Virus record (IMG/VR): IMGVR_UViG_3300023184_000295
Span: 1-37,265 of that record
Direction: 5' to 3' (one strand)
Length of the DNA: 37,265 nucleotides
From: a virus
The position numbers and the translations under genes are program-made. The notes under the pieces were generated by a model, which saw nothing but the letters and a program-made list of their open reading frames with translations, did no database searches and was not told where the DNA came from. Below, one piece after another: positions 14,399 through 22,561 of this stretch; positions within the stretch are counted from its first letter, which is position 1, and every line of letters begins with the position of its first letter.

Positions 14399-16145
14399 CC
14401 GTGTTATAGGTAGTGAAACCGTTTTCTTTCACAACCTTGAGTATGTTTTCTACTCGCCCGGCCAGTTCGTCCTTGTGACTGACCAGCCAGATACTCTTGT
14501 GACGTTCTCGACTCATTTTCTTCAGTAGTCCAAGTCCGTTTTCCACGCCCTGTGAATCTAGACCGTTGTCCATGAGTTCGTCGATAAACAACAAGTTGAT
14601 AGGATGATACAAACTTTCCCAGACATCACGAAATGCCCAACTCATGCTCAAGATCAGTCTAGTGCGTTCGCCTCGGCTCAAGTTGTCAAAGTCCAGTTCG
14701 CGCCCCAGTTCTTCGATACTCACAGTGAGATCGTTCTGGAACACCACTGTATGCGGCAAGCCAATACGATCCAAATAGTGTGTGAGTCTTGCGTTCAAAT
14801 AACTCAAGTTCTGATCAATGATCTTTTTACGCACAAATGAATCTTTTGATGTCAACAGTTTGAGCAAGAATTCTTGATGATCCTGCAGTCGAGTAAGTTC
14901 GTTTAACACATCATAAGTCACAGTCTGCAGAGCCTGTCCTTGCATGTCTGAGATTTGTTCTTCGTAAGGATCCACTTCTGCGGATCTAGTGGACAAATCT
15001 TTGCGCAAAGTTTCTACGCTGTTGCGATGGTTCAGGGCCTGTTCTAATGAGTCATAAAACACTATAGGTGCCTTACCTAACACCCCAATCTGGGCAATGG
15101 TATCCTCATGCTCGGTGCGTTGTGTGTGATTAGCCAGGAGTTGTAGTGCTGTTTCTTGTACCAGAGCCTGTTTGGCCTGTTTCAATTCGTCTTGCTTGTC
15201 GTCATGCAGGTCTTGGCCACACGAATGACACTGGTGAGCATCCAATGCCGCAATTTCAGTCTTGAGTTTTTCTAATATCTTGTTTAGTTTGACATCATCA
15301 GCATCGATCTGCCGAATGTAGCGACCAGCATCGTCTAGAGATTTTTTCTTCACATGATACGCTTCGAGATCTCTGTGTGCTTGTACTTCTGCATCAATAT
15401 CGATGTGTTCAAGATCCTGAATGGCCTGTTCCAGTTTGCCCACATCTTCATCACGTTTGGCAATCCATAACCGCTGACGTTTGCGCAGACTTTCAATCTG
15501 TTCTTCGATGCGCTTGTTGGCTTCCTGTACAGCACGTATGCGGAACTCTTCTGCTTGAATAGCATCTTTGGTTTGCCGGTTGAGTTCTTTGATCGCGTCA
15601 GCACGTTCTGATAGCAAGGTAATACCCAACAACTGCTCAATGATGGTGCGTTGGTCATTGGCTTTTAAACTCAAGAATGGTTCTGTGTAGGTATTTAAGG
15701 CCAGCACATGTTTGAACATGTCATGACTCATATTCATTATCCGTTCGATCGCCTGTTGTGTTTCCCTTGAATCGCCTTGTGCTTCGTCTGTGGCAGTTTG
15801 TGCTTGATCGTTGATGTAAAATTTTAGCACATTGGGCTTACGACCACGCTCAATTCTATAAGTTTGACCTCCCACCACAAAGTCTAGACTGACCAACATG
15901 TTTTTGCCATTGGTCTTGTTTACCAGATTGTCTTTGCGTATATTGGAAAGTGCTTGCCCATACAAGGCATAACTCAAGGCATTAATGATTGTGGTCTTGC
16001 CTGTGCCGTTACGGCTTCCATCGCCGCCTAGATCCAGGTTCTCGCCCAACACAAGTGTAAGATCCGAACGATCAAAATCAATGCCTTGGGTGGCCGCACC
16101 CACACTCATGAAGTTTTTTACTGTGAGATTTTTAATTTGGATCAT
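14382..16145 (-). CDS. gp46: Recombination endonuclease subunit gp46 (Rad50/SbcC-like ATPase)
   Basis: A 587-residue SMC-type ATPase. With gp47 it forms the T4 recombination nuclease that resects DNA ends for recombination-dependent replication and host DNA breakdown. Seen in sequence: an N-terminal KNFMSVG strand, Walker A GSRNGTGKTT at 43-52, a long coiled coil (about 175-300), a zinc hook CHSCG with Cys306 and Cys309, the returning coil, the ABC signature DNLSRGERTRLIL near 487-499, Walker B INLLFIDE near 516-523, and the H-loop WLVSHKDE near 553-560. Length agrees with T4 gp46 (560). In T4 gp47 lies directly upstream apart from tiny genes. Here a 494-residue radical SAM gene is placed between them, overlapping the start of gp46 by four bases. 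Confidence 0.96.
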   Translation of the reverse strand: MIQIKNLTVKNFMSVGAATQGIDFDRSDLTLVLGENLDLGGDGSRNGTGKTTIINALSYALYGQALSNIRKDNLVNKTNGKNMLVSLDFVVGGQTYRIERGRKPNVLKFYINDQAQTATDEAQGDSRETQQAIERIMNMSHDMFKHVLALNTYTEPFLSLKANDQRTIIEQLLGITLLSERADAIKELNRQTKDAIQAEEFRIRAVQEANKRIEEQIESLRKRQRLWIAKRDEDVGKLEQAIQDLEHIDIDAEVQAHRDLEAYHVKKKSLDDAGRYIRQIDADDVKLNKILEKLKTEIAALDAHQCHSCGQDLHDDKQDELKQAKQALVQETALQLLANHTQRTEHEDTIAQIGVLGKAPIVFYDSLEQALNHRNSVETLRKDLSTRSAEVDPYEEQISDMQGQALQTVTYDVLNELTRLQDHQEFLLKLLTSKDSFVRKKIIDQNLSYLNARLTHYLDRIGLPHTVVFQNDLTVSIEELGRELDFDNLSRGERTRLILSMSWAFRDVWESLYHPINLLFIDELMDNGLDSQGVENGLGLLKKMSRERHKSIWLVSHKDELAGRVENILKVVKENGFTTYNTDVDLA

Positions 16146-17626
16146 AGTTGTTTATTATACACATATCCCATGGCATTTGCGATCTCAGGATGTGAATCTG
16201 AGAAACTTTGATTTCGTAAGGAATCAAAATGTGTGGTGAGTTTTACAAATCCTTGTCCAGTGCTATCGGGCAGGGTTGAAAGCATGGCCAGGATATTCTT
16301 CATCTCTGGCCAGGGATTGTTCCTGTGTTTGTTGATGATCAAGTGTTTGGCTTCTTTGGTCAAGGATGACAGTGCAAACATACTTGGACTCTTCACATAG
16401 TTAGGATATACAGGAATGCCATGTTCATTACCCCAATCCAACACTTCATCGATGTAAAGTATGTTCATCGCACTGATACTCAAGAAGATTCTGATTTTGC
16501 AGTTTGGTAGATTCAAATCTTGTATGGCCAGAATATTTTTTTCTACATCGGACCATTTGCCCCCGCGTTCTAGTTCAAATCTTGATCCAACAGCGTCTAT
16601 GCTGAAGTGTATGTCAACTTCTTTGAAGTGAGAGAAATACGATATTAGATTCTTTGGGTACACAGAACCGTTGCTGTTGAAGTGTAGACGTATGTTTTTG
16701 CATGCCGAAGTTTCCACAGCTTTGGCCAGCAGCTCTGGTATTTTTTTGTTCAAAAACGGCTCACCACCATAGAACTCAATGTTCCTCAATGATGGTAGCA
16801 AATCTTTTATCTGATCTATTAGGTGATCAGAAGCAGGTTGTAGATTATTTTTGATTCTGGTGTTTTTGGAATGTTCCTGTGCGAACAGCGAACTATGATC
16901 AGAATCACAGATTCTGCATTTGAAGTTGCAGGTGTTATCCAAGTTTAAATCTAAACTACGGATCTTGGGTTCATCAATGTATTGGGTCAACAAATCTTTC
17001 ATAAAAACTGTGTTGGCAAAGTTTCTAATACTGGTAATCCCAAGATTTTCATTGTTCCAGCAAGAGTTGCATGACAACGGACGCTGTCCTGCTAACATAC
17101 TTTGACGAAGTGTTTGTACTTGATCAGATTGGAATAAATCATTGAGATTTTTTTCGGTACTTCCCAACACAGTAGCACTAAGACAGCAAGACCGCACAGT
17201 GCCCACAGTGTCAACTCGTAAATTCATCCAGGGCAACGCACACATGGTGTCAGACAGAACAAAACGATCTGACAATGGTTCAGTGTTAACAAGGTCCATT
17301 GTCACTGTTTGAAAACACACAGGATCTGTTGAAAAGCGCAACGCCTCTTGTGTGAGTTCACTGCTGTCTGTGGCACAGACGATGAGAACAAAAAAGTTTG
17401 AAACATCTATTAGGTTCGCAGCCTGATAGAGATGTGCGATTAGATTGGATGTGACTGCTTCAGAAGTATACAGCACCAAACGATCGTTGGACTGGTATTC
17501 AGTTTGATAGTATTTATCAAAGAACTGATAGGCTGCTTGAGGGCTGTGCGTAAGAGTAGCAAGATCAATAAAACTTTTGAGAGTGTATTGAGTCTCTAGC
17601 CTTGCCCTGAGTTGATCAACTGTCAT
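16142..17626 (-). CDS. Radical SAM protein with N-terminal SPASM/twitch cysteines, 494 aa
   Basis: A 494-residue radical SAM enzyme of the phage twitch-type. The N-terminal 120 residues are an alpha/beta region without recognisable family. Then follows a cluster-binding segment with Cys129 (CALPWMNLRV), Cys147/148 (RSCCLSA) and Cys186/189 (LSCNSCW), which resembles a SPASM/twitch domain placed before, rather than after, the core. The core has DLNLDNTCNFKCRICDSD with Cys233, Cys237 and Cys240, NIEFYGGEPFLNKKI as the SAM-binding GGEP motif, and HFSIDAVG. It is wedged between gp47 and gp46 by four-base overlaps on both sides (ATGA), so it must be co-translated with them. Substrate unknown. Enzymes of this type are known from many uncultured phages without an assigned role. 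Confidence 0.86.
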   Translation of the reverse strand: MTVDQLRARLETQYTLKSFIDLATLTHSPQAAYQFFDKYYQTEYQSNDRLVLYTSEAVTSNLIAHLYQAANLIDVSNFFVLIVCATDSSELTQEALRFSTDPVCFQTVTMDLVNTEPLSDRFVLSDTMCALPWMNLRVDTVGTVRSCCLSATVLGSTEKNLNDLFQSDQVQTLRQSMLAGQRPLSCNSCWNNENLGITSIRNFANTVFMKDLLTQYIDEPKIRSLDLNLDNTCNFKCRICDSDHSSLFAQEHSKNTRIKNNLQPASDHLIDQIKDLLPSLRNIEFYGGEPFLNKKIPELLAKAVETSACKNIRLHFNSNGSVYPKNLISYFSHFKEVDIHFSIDAVGSRFELERGGKWSDVEKNILAIQDLNLPNCKIRIFLSISAMNILYIDEVLDWGNEHGIPVYPNYVKSPSMFALSSLTKEAKHLIINKHRNNPWPEMKNILAMLSTLPDSTGQGFVKLTTHFDSLRNQSFSDSHPEIANAMGYVYNKQL

Positions 17627-18639
17627 AGCGTCTGATAAATCTTCAACAGCAATTTGTTGTCGTAGAATTCTGACTCAATATTGGTGATCTGATCTATGAC
17701 AATTTGATCCACAGATTCAAATTTAACTTCGCCTGGTGCCATGTCAGTGTCTACTGAACTATTTTTATTTGGTATCAAAGCCATCTCTCTGAGAGCATAT
17801 TCTTTAATATACGTTTCTTTGATAAAATTTGCTTCTTCATAACTAATCTCAATATCCAATTGCACACGAACATGCATGCCTGGCGCAAGTAAAGTGGGTG
17901 CGTTGTCAATGATACTGGCCAAGCCTAACACACGGTAACGTGGTTGATCAGGCCAAGCATGAAACTCAGGTTCTCGGCCCCACTCTAGTATCATCATGCC
18001 ACGTTCATCATCTCCGGCATCAGCATAGTTGTGCGGAAAGCAATTGCCAATGTAGGTAATGTTCTTTTTGGTTTGACGTTTGTGAAAGTGTCCGGTAAAC
18101 ACATGCTCAAAGTTTCCAAAGTCTTCTCTGCGAACTTCCCCATGATCCGGCATCTCTACCATGGCGTTCATCAGGTATCCAGGTAGTTCAAAGTGCCCGA
18201 ACATGTACTTGCCCTTTAGTTTGGGAATACGTTTGTGGTCATCGGCTACAAGCCAAGGAGCAATGACAACGTCGCCACTGCTAAACCAATCGTTACATAT
18301 CTGTACACGGGGGAGATGCTTTGCCCATTCCACACTTTGTATGTCGCGCTTGTCTCGATAATACAAATCATGATTACCAGGAATGAAATACACGTTTTCA
18401 AAATTGTCATTCATGTGCTCCAGTGCCTGCAGGCTGTAGTTTAAGGTAACAATGTTTAGGCTGGCACGATTGTTGTGCCAATCACCAAGAAACAAACAGG
18501 TTTCACAGCCTTCGGCCTTTGCTTTAGCAGTTGCCCACTTGACAAAATTTAGGCAGTCCTCATTGTGTTGAGTGCTGTTGCTTTTCAAGCCAAAGTGAAT
18601 GTCGGTGAACACCGCGGCTTTACGAAATAGGTTAGTCAT
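17623..18639 (-). CDS. gp47: Recombination endonuclease subunit gp47 (Mre11/SbcD-like)
   Basis: A 338-residue calcineurin-like metallophosphoesterase, the nuclease partner of gp46. All metal-binding motifs are present in order: FTDIHFG (Asp13, His15), LGDWHNN (Asp53), PGNHDLYY (Asn89, His90), FGHFELPG (His149) and TGHFHKRQ (His184, His186). The length equals T4 gp47 (339). It sits 12 bases after the gp55 stop and overlaps the following radical SAM gene by four bases, so gp55, gp47, radical SAM and gp46 are probably one message. No mutation of a key residue is seen. Confidence 0.96.
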   Translation of the reverse strand: MTNLFRKAAVFTDIHFGLKSNSTQHNEDCLNFVKWATAKAKAEGCETCLFLGDWHNNRASLNIVTLNYSLQALEHMNDNFENVYFIPGNHDLYYRDKRDIQSVEWAKHLPRVQICNDWFSSGDVVIAPWLVADDHKRIPKLKGKYMFGHFELPGYLMNAMVEMPDHGEVRREDFGNFEHVFTGHFHKRQTKKNITYIGNCFPHNYADAGDDERGMMILEWGREPEFHAWPDQPRYRVLGLASIIDNAPTLLAPGMHVRVQLDIEISYEEANFIKETYIKEYALREMALIPNKNSSVDTDMAPGEVKFESVDQIVIDQITNIESEFYDNKLLLKIYQTL

Positions 18640-18651
18640 CCCGCTATTATA

Positions 18652-19548
18652 CTACTCATCAAGACTACTTACGACCGGTCCGGACATGGCTGCCATTGAG
18701 TGTTTGCCAGAGTTCTGACGAGTCCATGAAGGATTGAGTCCGTTCATCTCCAAGATGTCATCACGTATGTTTTGATTTTTCTTTTCGATGTTCAGGATAC
18801 GAGTGAAACTATTAGTGATAGCGGCAGTATAATACGCAAAAGGGTTCTGCGATTTCGACTCATCAAATTGCAGTCCGATTTGACTGAGTTGTAGCAGGGC
18901 TTGTCCCCGCATTTCTTCGTTGTAGGTGTATCCACGCCAGTTGCTCCTTGTTGCATATCTTTCGCATAATTTCATAAACATCAGGGCCAATTTCTTGGTC
19001 ATGTCGCCATGATCTTTGGAAAACTCCCCGGTGGCCAAATCGCCACGCCAGTGTGAGCGACCCACAATGTACGGCTTCTTTTCTTCGTCAATGCGATAGT
19101 GCTCAAACGGTGGAAAGTTCACACGCATATGATTCATGTCCAGAACAGGCACATCCACAATATCAGCCAAGGGATCTTCTTCTGTAGCATCGTCTAGGTC
19201 CAGAATGTCTTCTAGTTTGCGACGTTTGGCCTCTGCCTTGGTAATTTTTTTGGGTGCCCGGGGTATGTGATCCCAGCAGGTGATACGGAACACAATGTCT
19301 GTATTGGGTATCTTTTTGGGGTCTACAATGGTGCCTTCACGCTTGAGCCGATCTGCCCGATTGCGTCGGGCTTCTGCAATGGTACGTTGATTGATCTTGT
19401 CTATTGATGGCAAAATAATATCAAATTGGTGGTCCATTGCTCTGTCTTGGAACCAACAGTAGTTGTTTTTGCTGAGATGAATCTCTTTTAGTATATCTCT
19501 GTTGTTGAGATAGTTCACACGCGGTGCCGCTTTGGGTAGTAAAGTCAT
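18652..19548 (-). CDS. gp55: Late-transcription sigma factor gp55 with N-terminal extension
   Basis: A 298-residue protein from ATG 19548. The C-terminal half, from HGDMTKKLALMFMKLCERYA through YNEEMRGQALLQLSQIGLQF to NPFAYYTAAITNSFTRIL, is the sigma-70 region-2-like core of T4 gp55, which directs host RNA polymerase to TATAAATA late promoters with help from gp33 and gp45. T4 gp55 is 185 residues. Here about 110 extra residues precede the core, containing YLNNRDILKEIHLSKNNYC and a basic RRNRADRLKREG segment. An in-frame ATG at 19587 would add 13 residues, but 19548 is preferred because AGGAGA lies 11 bases before it and a late-promoter-like AATAAATA falls between the two. The adjacent gp47 matches T4-like order. 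Confidence 0.88.
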   Translation of the reverse strand: MTLLPKAAPRVNYLNNRDILKEIHLSKNNYCWFQDRAMDHQFDIILPSIDKINQRTIAEARRNRADRLKREGTIVDPKKIPNTDIVFRITCWDHIPRAPKKITKAEAKRRKLEDILDLDDATEEDPLADIVDVPVLDMNHMRVNFPPFEHYRIDEEKKPYIVGRSHWRGDLATGEFSKDHGDMTKKLALMFMKLCERYATRSNWRGYTYNEEMRGQALLQLSQIGLQFDESKSQNPFAYYTAAITNSFTRILNIEKKNQNIRDDILEMNGLNPSWTRQNSGKHSMAAMSGPVVSSLDE

Positions 19549-19570
19549 GAGTGACTGGGTCTCCTGTATG

Positions 19571-19578
19571 TATTTATT
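19571..19578 (-). promoter_or_regulatory. Late-promoter-like motif before gp55
   Basis: Minus strand reads ACAATAAATACATACAGGAGA: AATAAATA differs from the T4 late consensus TATAAATA at one base and is followed by the gp55 ribosome-binding site. gp55 could therefore be partly self-regulated. Confidence 0.4.
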
Positions 19579-19636
19579 GTAGCACATTTACAACAGTTGT
19601 CAACCTGTTTGTTAAAATACGCCGTTAATAAAATGG

Positions 19637-19644
19637 GTAAATAA
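19637..19644 (+). promoter_or_regulatory. Late-promoter-like motif before the baseplate operon
   Basis: GTAAATAA lies 17 bases before the ATG at 19662, with a weak ribosome-binding site AGGAA at 19650-19654. With the gp55-side motif it makes the 113-base region between the two starts (19548 and 19662) a compact divergent control region. Confidence 0.42.
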
Positions 19645-19661
19645 GTGATAGGAATAATAAA

Positions 19662-22259
19662 ATGGCTGACACTCCCACTGGCTCAGGTAGCAATGGCGGA
19701 ACAACTACAGTAGTAGCAAATCCACCTAATCCTCCTACGACCAATACAGTACCTAATACCACAACAGACGCAAAAACTGTACAGTATCAATCTGCAGTAA
19801 CTGAGTCTGTATTTGATCCACGCCAAGATGTGGGAGAAAATGTATTCGACCCAGGTGCAACATTCAATGATCCAGCAACTGAAGAGTCTGTATTTGATCC
19901 AAGACAAGACGTGGGAGAAAATGTATTTGATCCTGGCGCCGCACTTCCTAATCCATCTGTAACAACGGCAGCACAACTCAATGATCCTTATGCTGGACTC
20001 TCACCAACACAATTGCAAGATCTTGGCGGAGCAGATCCTACAGATCCTTATATTCGTGCTAGACTGGGCATACCACAACTGCCTGGATCCACGCTAAATG
20101 TCACTAGTGGATTTGGATTTGGCAATCTAAACACAGGTTTACCCAGTATAGATAATGCACTGGGCACTATCAAAGGCTTATTCAGTGGCATACTCGGAGG
20201 AGGTGCAGGCGGAGGCGCAGGACTAAGTTCACTGTTTACTAATTTCTCTGCCACTGTGGGCGGCCTGTTTGGTAGCAAGCCTACTGCTGGTGTTACAGCC
20301 GCAACCACAGGCTCAGGAGTGGCTGCCTTGGTGGCACCCGTAGGTCCCTCCACAACCTTAACACCAGTTGACGCAACCACAACAGAAGGTTTTGGTATTC
20401 AAGCCACAGTTGATCCAACTACACTGGAAGGCTTTGGTGTTCAGGCTTCAGTTGACCCAACCACGCTAGAGGGATATGGAATTCAAGCCACAGTTGATCC
20501 GACCACTTTAGAAGGATATGGAGTACCAGCAACAGTTAACAGCACTACGTTGAATGCCGATCAAGCAGATGCTTTTTACAATGGCACTGGAACATTAACT
20601 GTCGAACAACGCCTGTCGCAAGATCAAAAAACAGCCGCTGATGCCGCAAAACTTTACCCAGGCTCGAACAACGAAGCATTGCGACAAATTGATATTGGTG
20701 CTGGTCGTATTGCTGAAAATGAAATTGGTATCGCCAACGCTGAACAAATTGTTGCTAGAAACAATGCTGAACTTGCTGACCCTTTTATCTCAAATGCCAG
20801 ACGAGCAGAATTAGAAGCCAACAATGAATCACAATACGAATACATTCAAGTTGCTACAGAAAATATAGCAATACAAGAAAATGTAATTGAACAAAATGCT
20901 AACGTGTACGCGGCAGGTGGTGGTAATCCAGACAGCGGACAAGGACCAAATGAAGTCAGTGCTTTAGCAGACCCAGCAGTAGCACAAACACCAGTCGACC
21001 CAACTACTTTAGAAGGCTTTGGAGTACAAGCACCAGTTGATCCAACTACTCTGGAAGGTTATGGAATACAAGCCACAGTTGATCCGACCACAACAGAAGG
21101 CTTTGGAGTACAAGCACCAGTTGATCCAACCACACTAGAGGGGTATGGGATACAAGCCACAGTTGATCCGACCACAACAGAAGGCTTTGGAGTACAAGCA
21201 CCAGTTGATCCAACCACACTAGAGGGGTATGGGATACAAGCCACAGTTGATCCGACCACTTTAGAAGGTTATGGATTACCAACGGAGGCTCCAGCAGAGG
21301 TTAACATGGAAGGCGGCGGCGATGGGCTTGGAATAGGCCAAGGCGCCAACGATGCAATTTCTGCTGACAACGAATTTATTGCCTCTACTGAAAGTCAATT
21401 TCAAGGTAGTCAACAATCTGCTATTAAAGATCTAGCACAAAAGCAAGCCACAATCCAAGCACGTTACAAACAACCAGGCAACACTGACTGGCGAGTAAGA
21501 CTAAGTCTCGCACCAAATGCAAAGTACCTGTACAATGCTGCCGATCCAGGTATATTGGCACCCTTGGCTGCTGGTAAAGGCACCGATGGTGTGATATTTC
21601 CTTACACCCCCAGCATAACCACAACTTATTCAGCCAACTATGAACAGTACGACCTAGTGCATTCGAACTATCGTGGCCTGTTCTACAAAAATTCAAGAGT
21701 AGGTGACATTCAAATACGCGGTGTGTTTACCGCACAAAATACCACAGAAGCCAACTATCTGCTGGCGGTGATACATTTCTTTAGATCAGCAACCAAAATG
21801 TTCTACGGACAAGATCCACAACGCGGCACACCTCCACCCATATGTTTGTTGAATGGGCTTGGTGGCTATCAATTTTCAGATCATCCGGTAGTGATCAGTT
21901 CATTTAATTACACCTTGCCCAATGATGTGGACTACATAAGAACAACCAATCCCAACAACTTTGGCCTGAATTTGGCCAATCGCTACAACACATCTGGTGC
22001 CAGTTTACCGGCCGGCGGTAGCCTGGCCGGTTTAACAAGATTGGCCAATGCTTTATTGCCCAAGGGTGCGCAAAGACCACCAGCACCAGACAACACAGTG
22101 GCAGGCAGTGTCACAAACAACACACCAGCAAGTTATGTACCAACCAAGATGGAAATTGATATAACACTAATACCTGCACAGACACGCAGTCAAATCAGCA
22201 AGCAGTTCAGTCTTGAAGGCTTTGCCAATGGCAAACTGCTACAAGGAGGATTCTGGTAA
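19662..22259 (+). CDS. Baseplate tube-cap-like structural protein (gp48/gp54 type) with long repeat-rich N-terminal part
   Basis: An 865-residue protein with two halves. Residues 1-560 are low-complexity: Thr/Pro-rich start, a 27-residue duplicated ESVFDP/ENVFDP block (48-91), Gly/Ala-rich stretch (150-235), a 14-residue repeat array at 236-291, a helical Gln/Asn/Ala region at 292-440 and a second array at 445-542. Residues 590-865 are a folded domain with DWRVRLSLAPNAKYLYNA, IFPYTPSITTTYSANYEQYD, IQIRGVFTAQNTTEANYLLA, FFRSATKMFYGQD and FSDHPVVISSFNYTLPNDVD. This strand pattern is like the tail-tube fold shared by T4 gp19, gp48 and gp54. It is the first gene of the baseplate operon and overlaps the next start (TAATG). 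T4 gp48/gp54 are 320-365 residues, so the N-terminal part is extra. The specific T4 equivalent is uncertain. Confidence 0.6.
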   Translation: MADTPTGSGSNGGTTTVVANPPNPPTTNTVPNTTTDAKTVQYQSAVTESVFDPRQDVGENVFDPGATFNDPATEESVFDPRQDVGENVFDPGAALPNPSVTTAAQLNDPYAGLSPTQLQDLGGADPTDPYIRARLGIPQLPGSTLNVTSGFGFGNLNTGLPSIDNALGTIKGLFSGILGGGAGGGAGLSSLFTNFSATVGGLFGSKPTAGVTAATTGSGVAALVAPVGPSTTLTPVDATTTEGFGIQATVDPTTLEGFGVQASVDPTTLEGYGIQATVDPTTLEGYGVPATVNSTTLNADQADAFYNGTGTLTVEQRLSQDQKTAADAAKLYPGSNNEALRQIDIGAGRIAENEIGIANAEQIVARNNAELADPFISNARRAELEANNESQYEYIQVATENIAIQENVIEQNANVYAAGGGNPDSGQGPNEVSALADPAVAQTPVDPTTLEGFGVQAPVDPTTLEGYGIQATVDPTTTEGFGVQAPVDPTTLEGYGIQATVDPTTTEGFGVQAPVDPTTLEGYGIQATVDPTTLEGYGLPTEAPAEVNMEGGGDGLGIGQGANDAISADNEFIASTESQFQGSQQSAIKDLAQKQATIQARYKQPGNTDWRVRLSLAPNAKYLYNAADPGILAPLAAGKGTDGVIFPYTPSITTTYSANYEQYDLVHSNYRGLFYKNSRVGDIQIRGVFTAQNTTEANYLLAVIHFFRSATKMFYGQDPQRGTPPPICLLNGLGGYQFSDHPVVISSFNYTLPNDVDYIRTTNPNNFGLNLANRYNTSGASLPAGGSLAGLTRLANALLPKGAQRPPAPDNTVAGSVTNNTPASYVPTKMEIDITLIPAQTRSQISKQFSLEGFANGKLLQGGFW
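19803..19940 (+). repeat. 27-residue in-frame duplication with ESVFDP/ENVFDP motifs
   Basis: Protein segment ESVFDPRQDVGENVFDPGA occurs twice with an 81-base period (residues 48 and 75), giving four VFDP motifs. A further EESVFDP is found in the hub-like protein encoded at 22562 (residues 283-289). Confidence 0.85.
20367..20576 (+). repeat. First array of 42-base coding repeats (VDPTTLEGYGIQAT)
   Basis: Four clear 14-residue units start at 20367, 20409, 20451 and 20493, followed by a decayed fifth (VNSTTLNADQADA). Units alternate FG and YG forms and differ at synonymous sites, which indicates an old array. Confidence 0.9.
20994..21287 (+). repeat. Second array of seven 42-base coding repeats, with exact 84-base duplication
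   Basis: Seven units of the VDPTTLEGFGVQAP / VDPTTLEGYGIQAT type. Bases 21078-21161 and 21162-21245 are identical over 84 bases, so a two-unit block was duplicated recently, in frame. Confidence 0.93.
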
Positions 22260-22558
22260 TGGCACAATACGACGCAACCTCACCTTACTATGCAACCGGC
22301 TACAGTCAGTTCTTTCTTGAGACCATGGTCAACAGACCCATACCCAAGGAAACAGATGATTTATCATTCACTATCAATGCCACTTATCAATATAGACCAG
22401 ACCTGTTGGCATTTGACCTGTATGGCAACGCTGGCTTATGGTGGGTGTTCTATCAGCGCAACCCCAACACCTTGCAAGCACCGCCCATGGACTTTGCAGT
22501 TGGCACACTAATCTACTTGCCAAAAATTACCACGCTGAAAACAGCACTGGGGTTCTAA
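22259..22558 (+). CDS. gp53: Baseplate wedge protein gp53-like
   Basis: A 99-residue protein whose ATG overlaps the preceding stop (TAATG). The segment FDLYGNAGLWWVFYQRNPN (about 52-70), followed by VGTLIYLPK, matches the central part of T4 gp53 (YGNPQLYWVLLMCND), the wedge component that binds the gp6-gp7-gp25 complex. The same fold resembles a LysM module. T4 gp53 is about 196 residues, so this is a short form lacking the C-terminal half, as in other distant T4-like phages. In T4 gene 53 is directly upstream of gene 5. Here one large hub-like gene lies between them. Confidence 0.78.
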   Translation: MAQYDATSPYYATGYSQFFLETMVNRPIPKETDDLSFTINATYQYRPDLLAFDLYGNAGLWWVFYQRNPNTLQAPPMDFAVGTLIYLPKITTLKTALGF

Positions 22559-22561
22559 TCT

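Noticed and set aside
18652-19587. Longer gp55 start at 19587
   Set aside because: There is no ribosome-binding site before 19587, whereas 19548 has AGGAGA and lies downstream of a late-promoter-like motif.
20367-21287. CRISPR-like repeat array
   Set aside because: The 42-base units are contiguous without spacers, in frame, and encode a regular peptide repeat.
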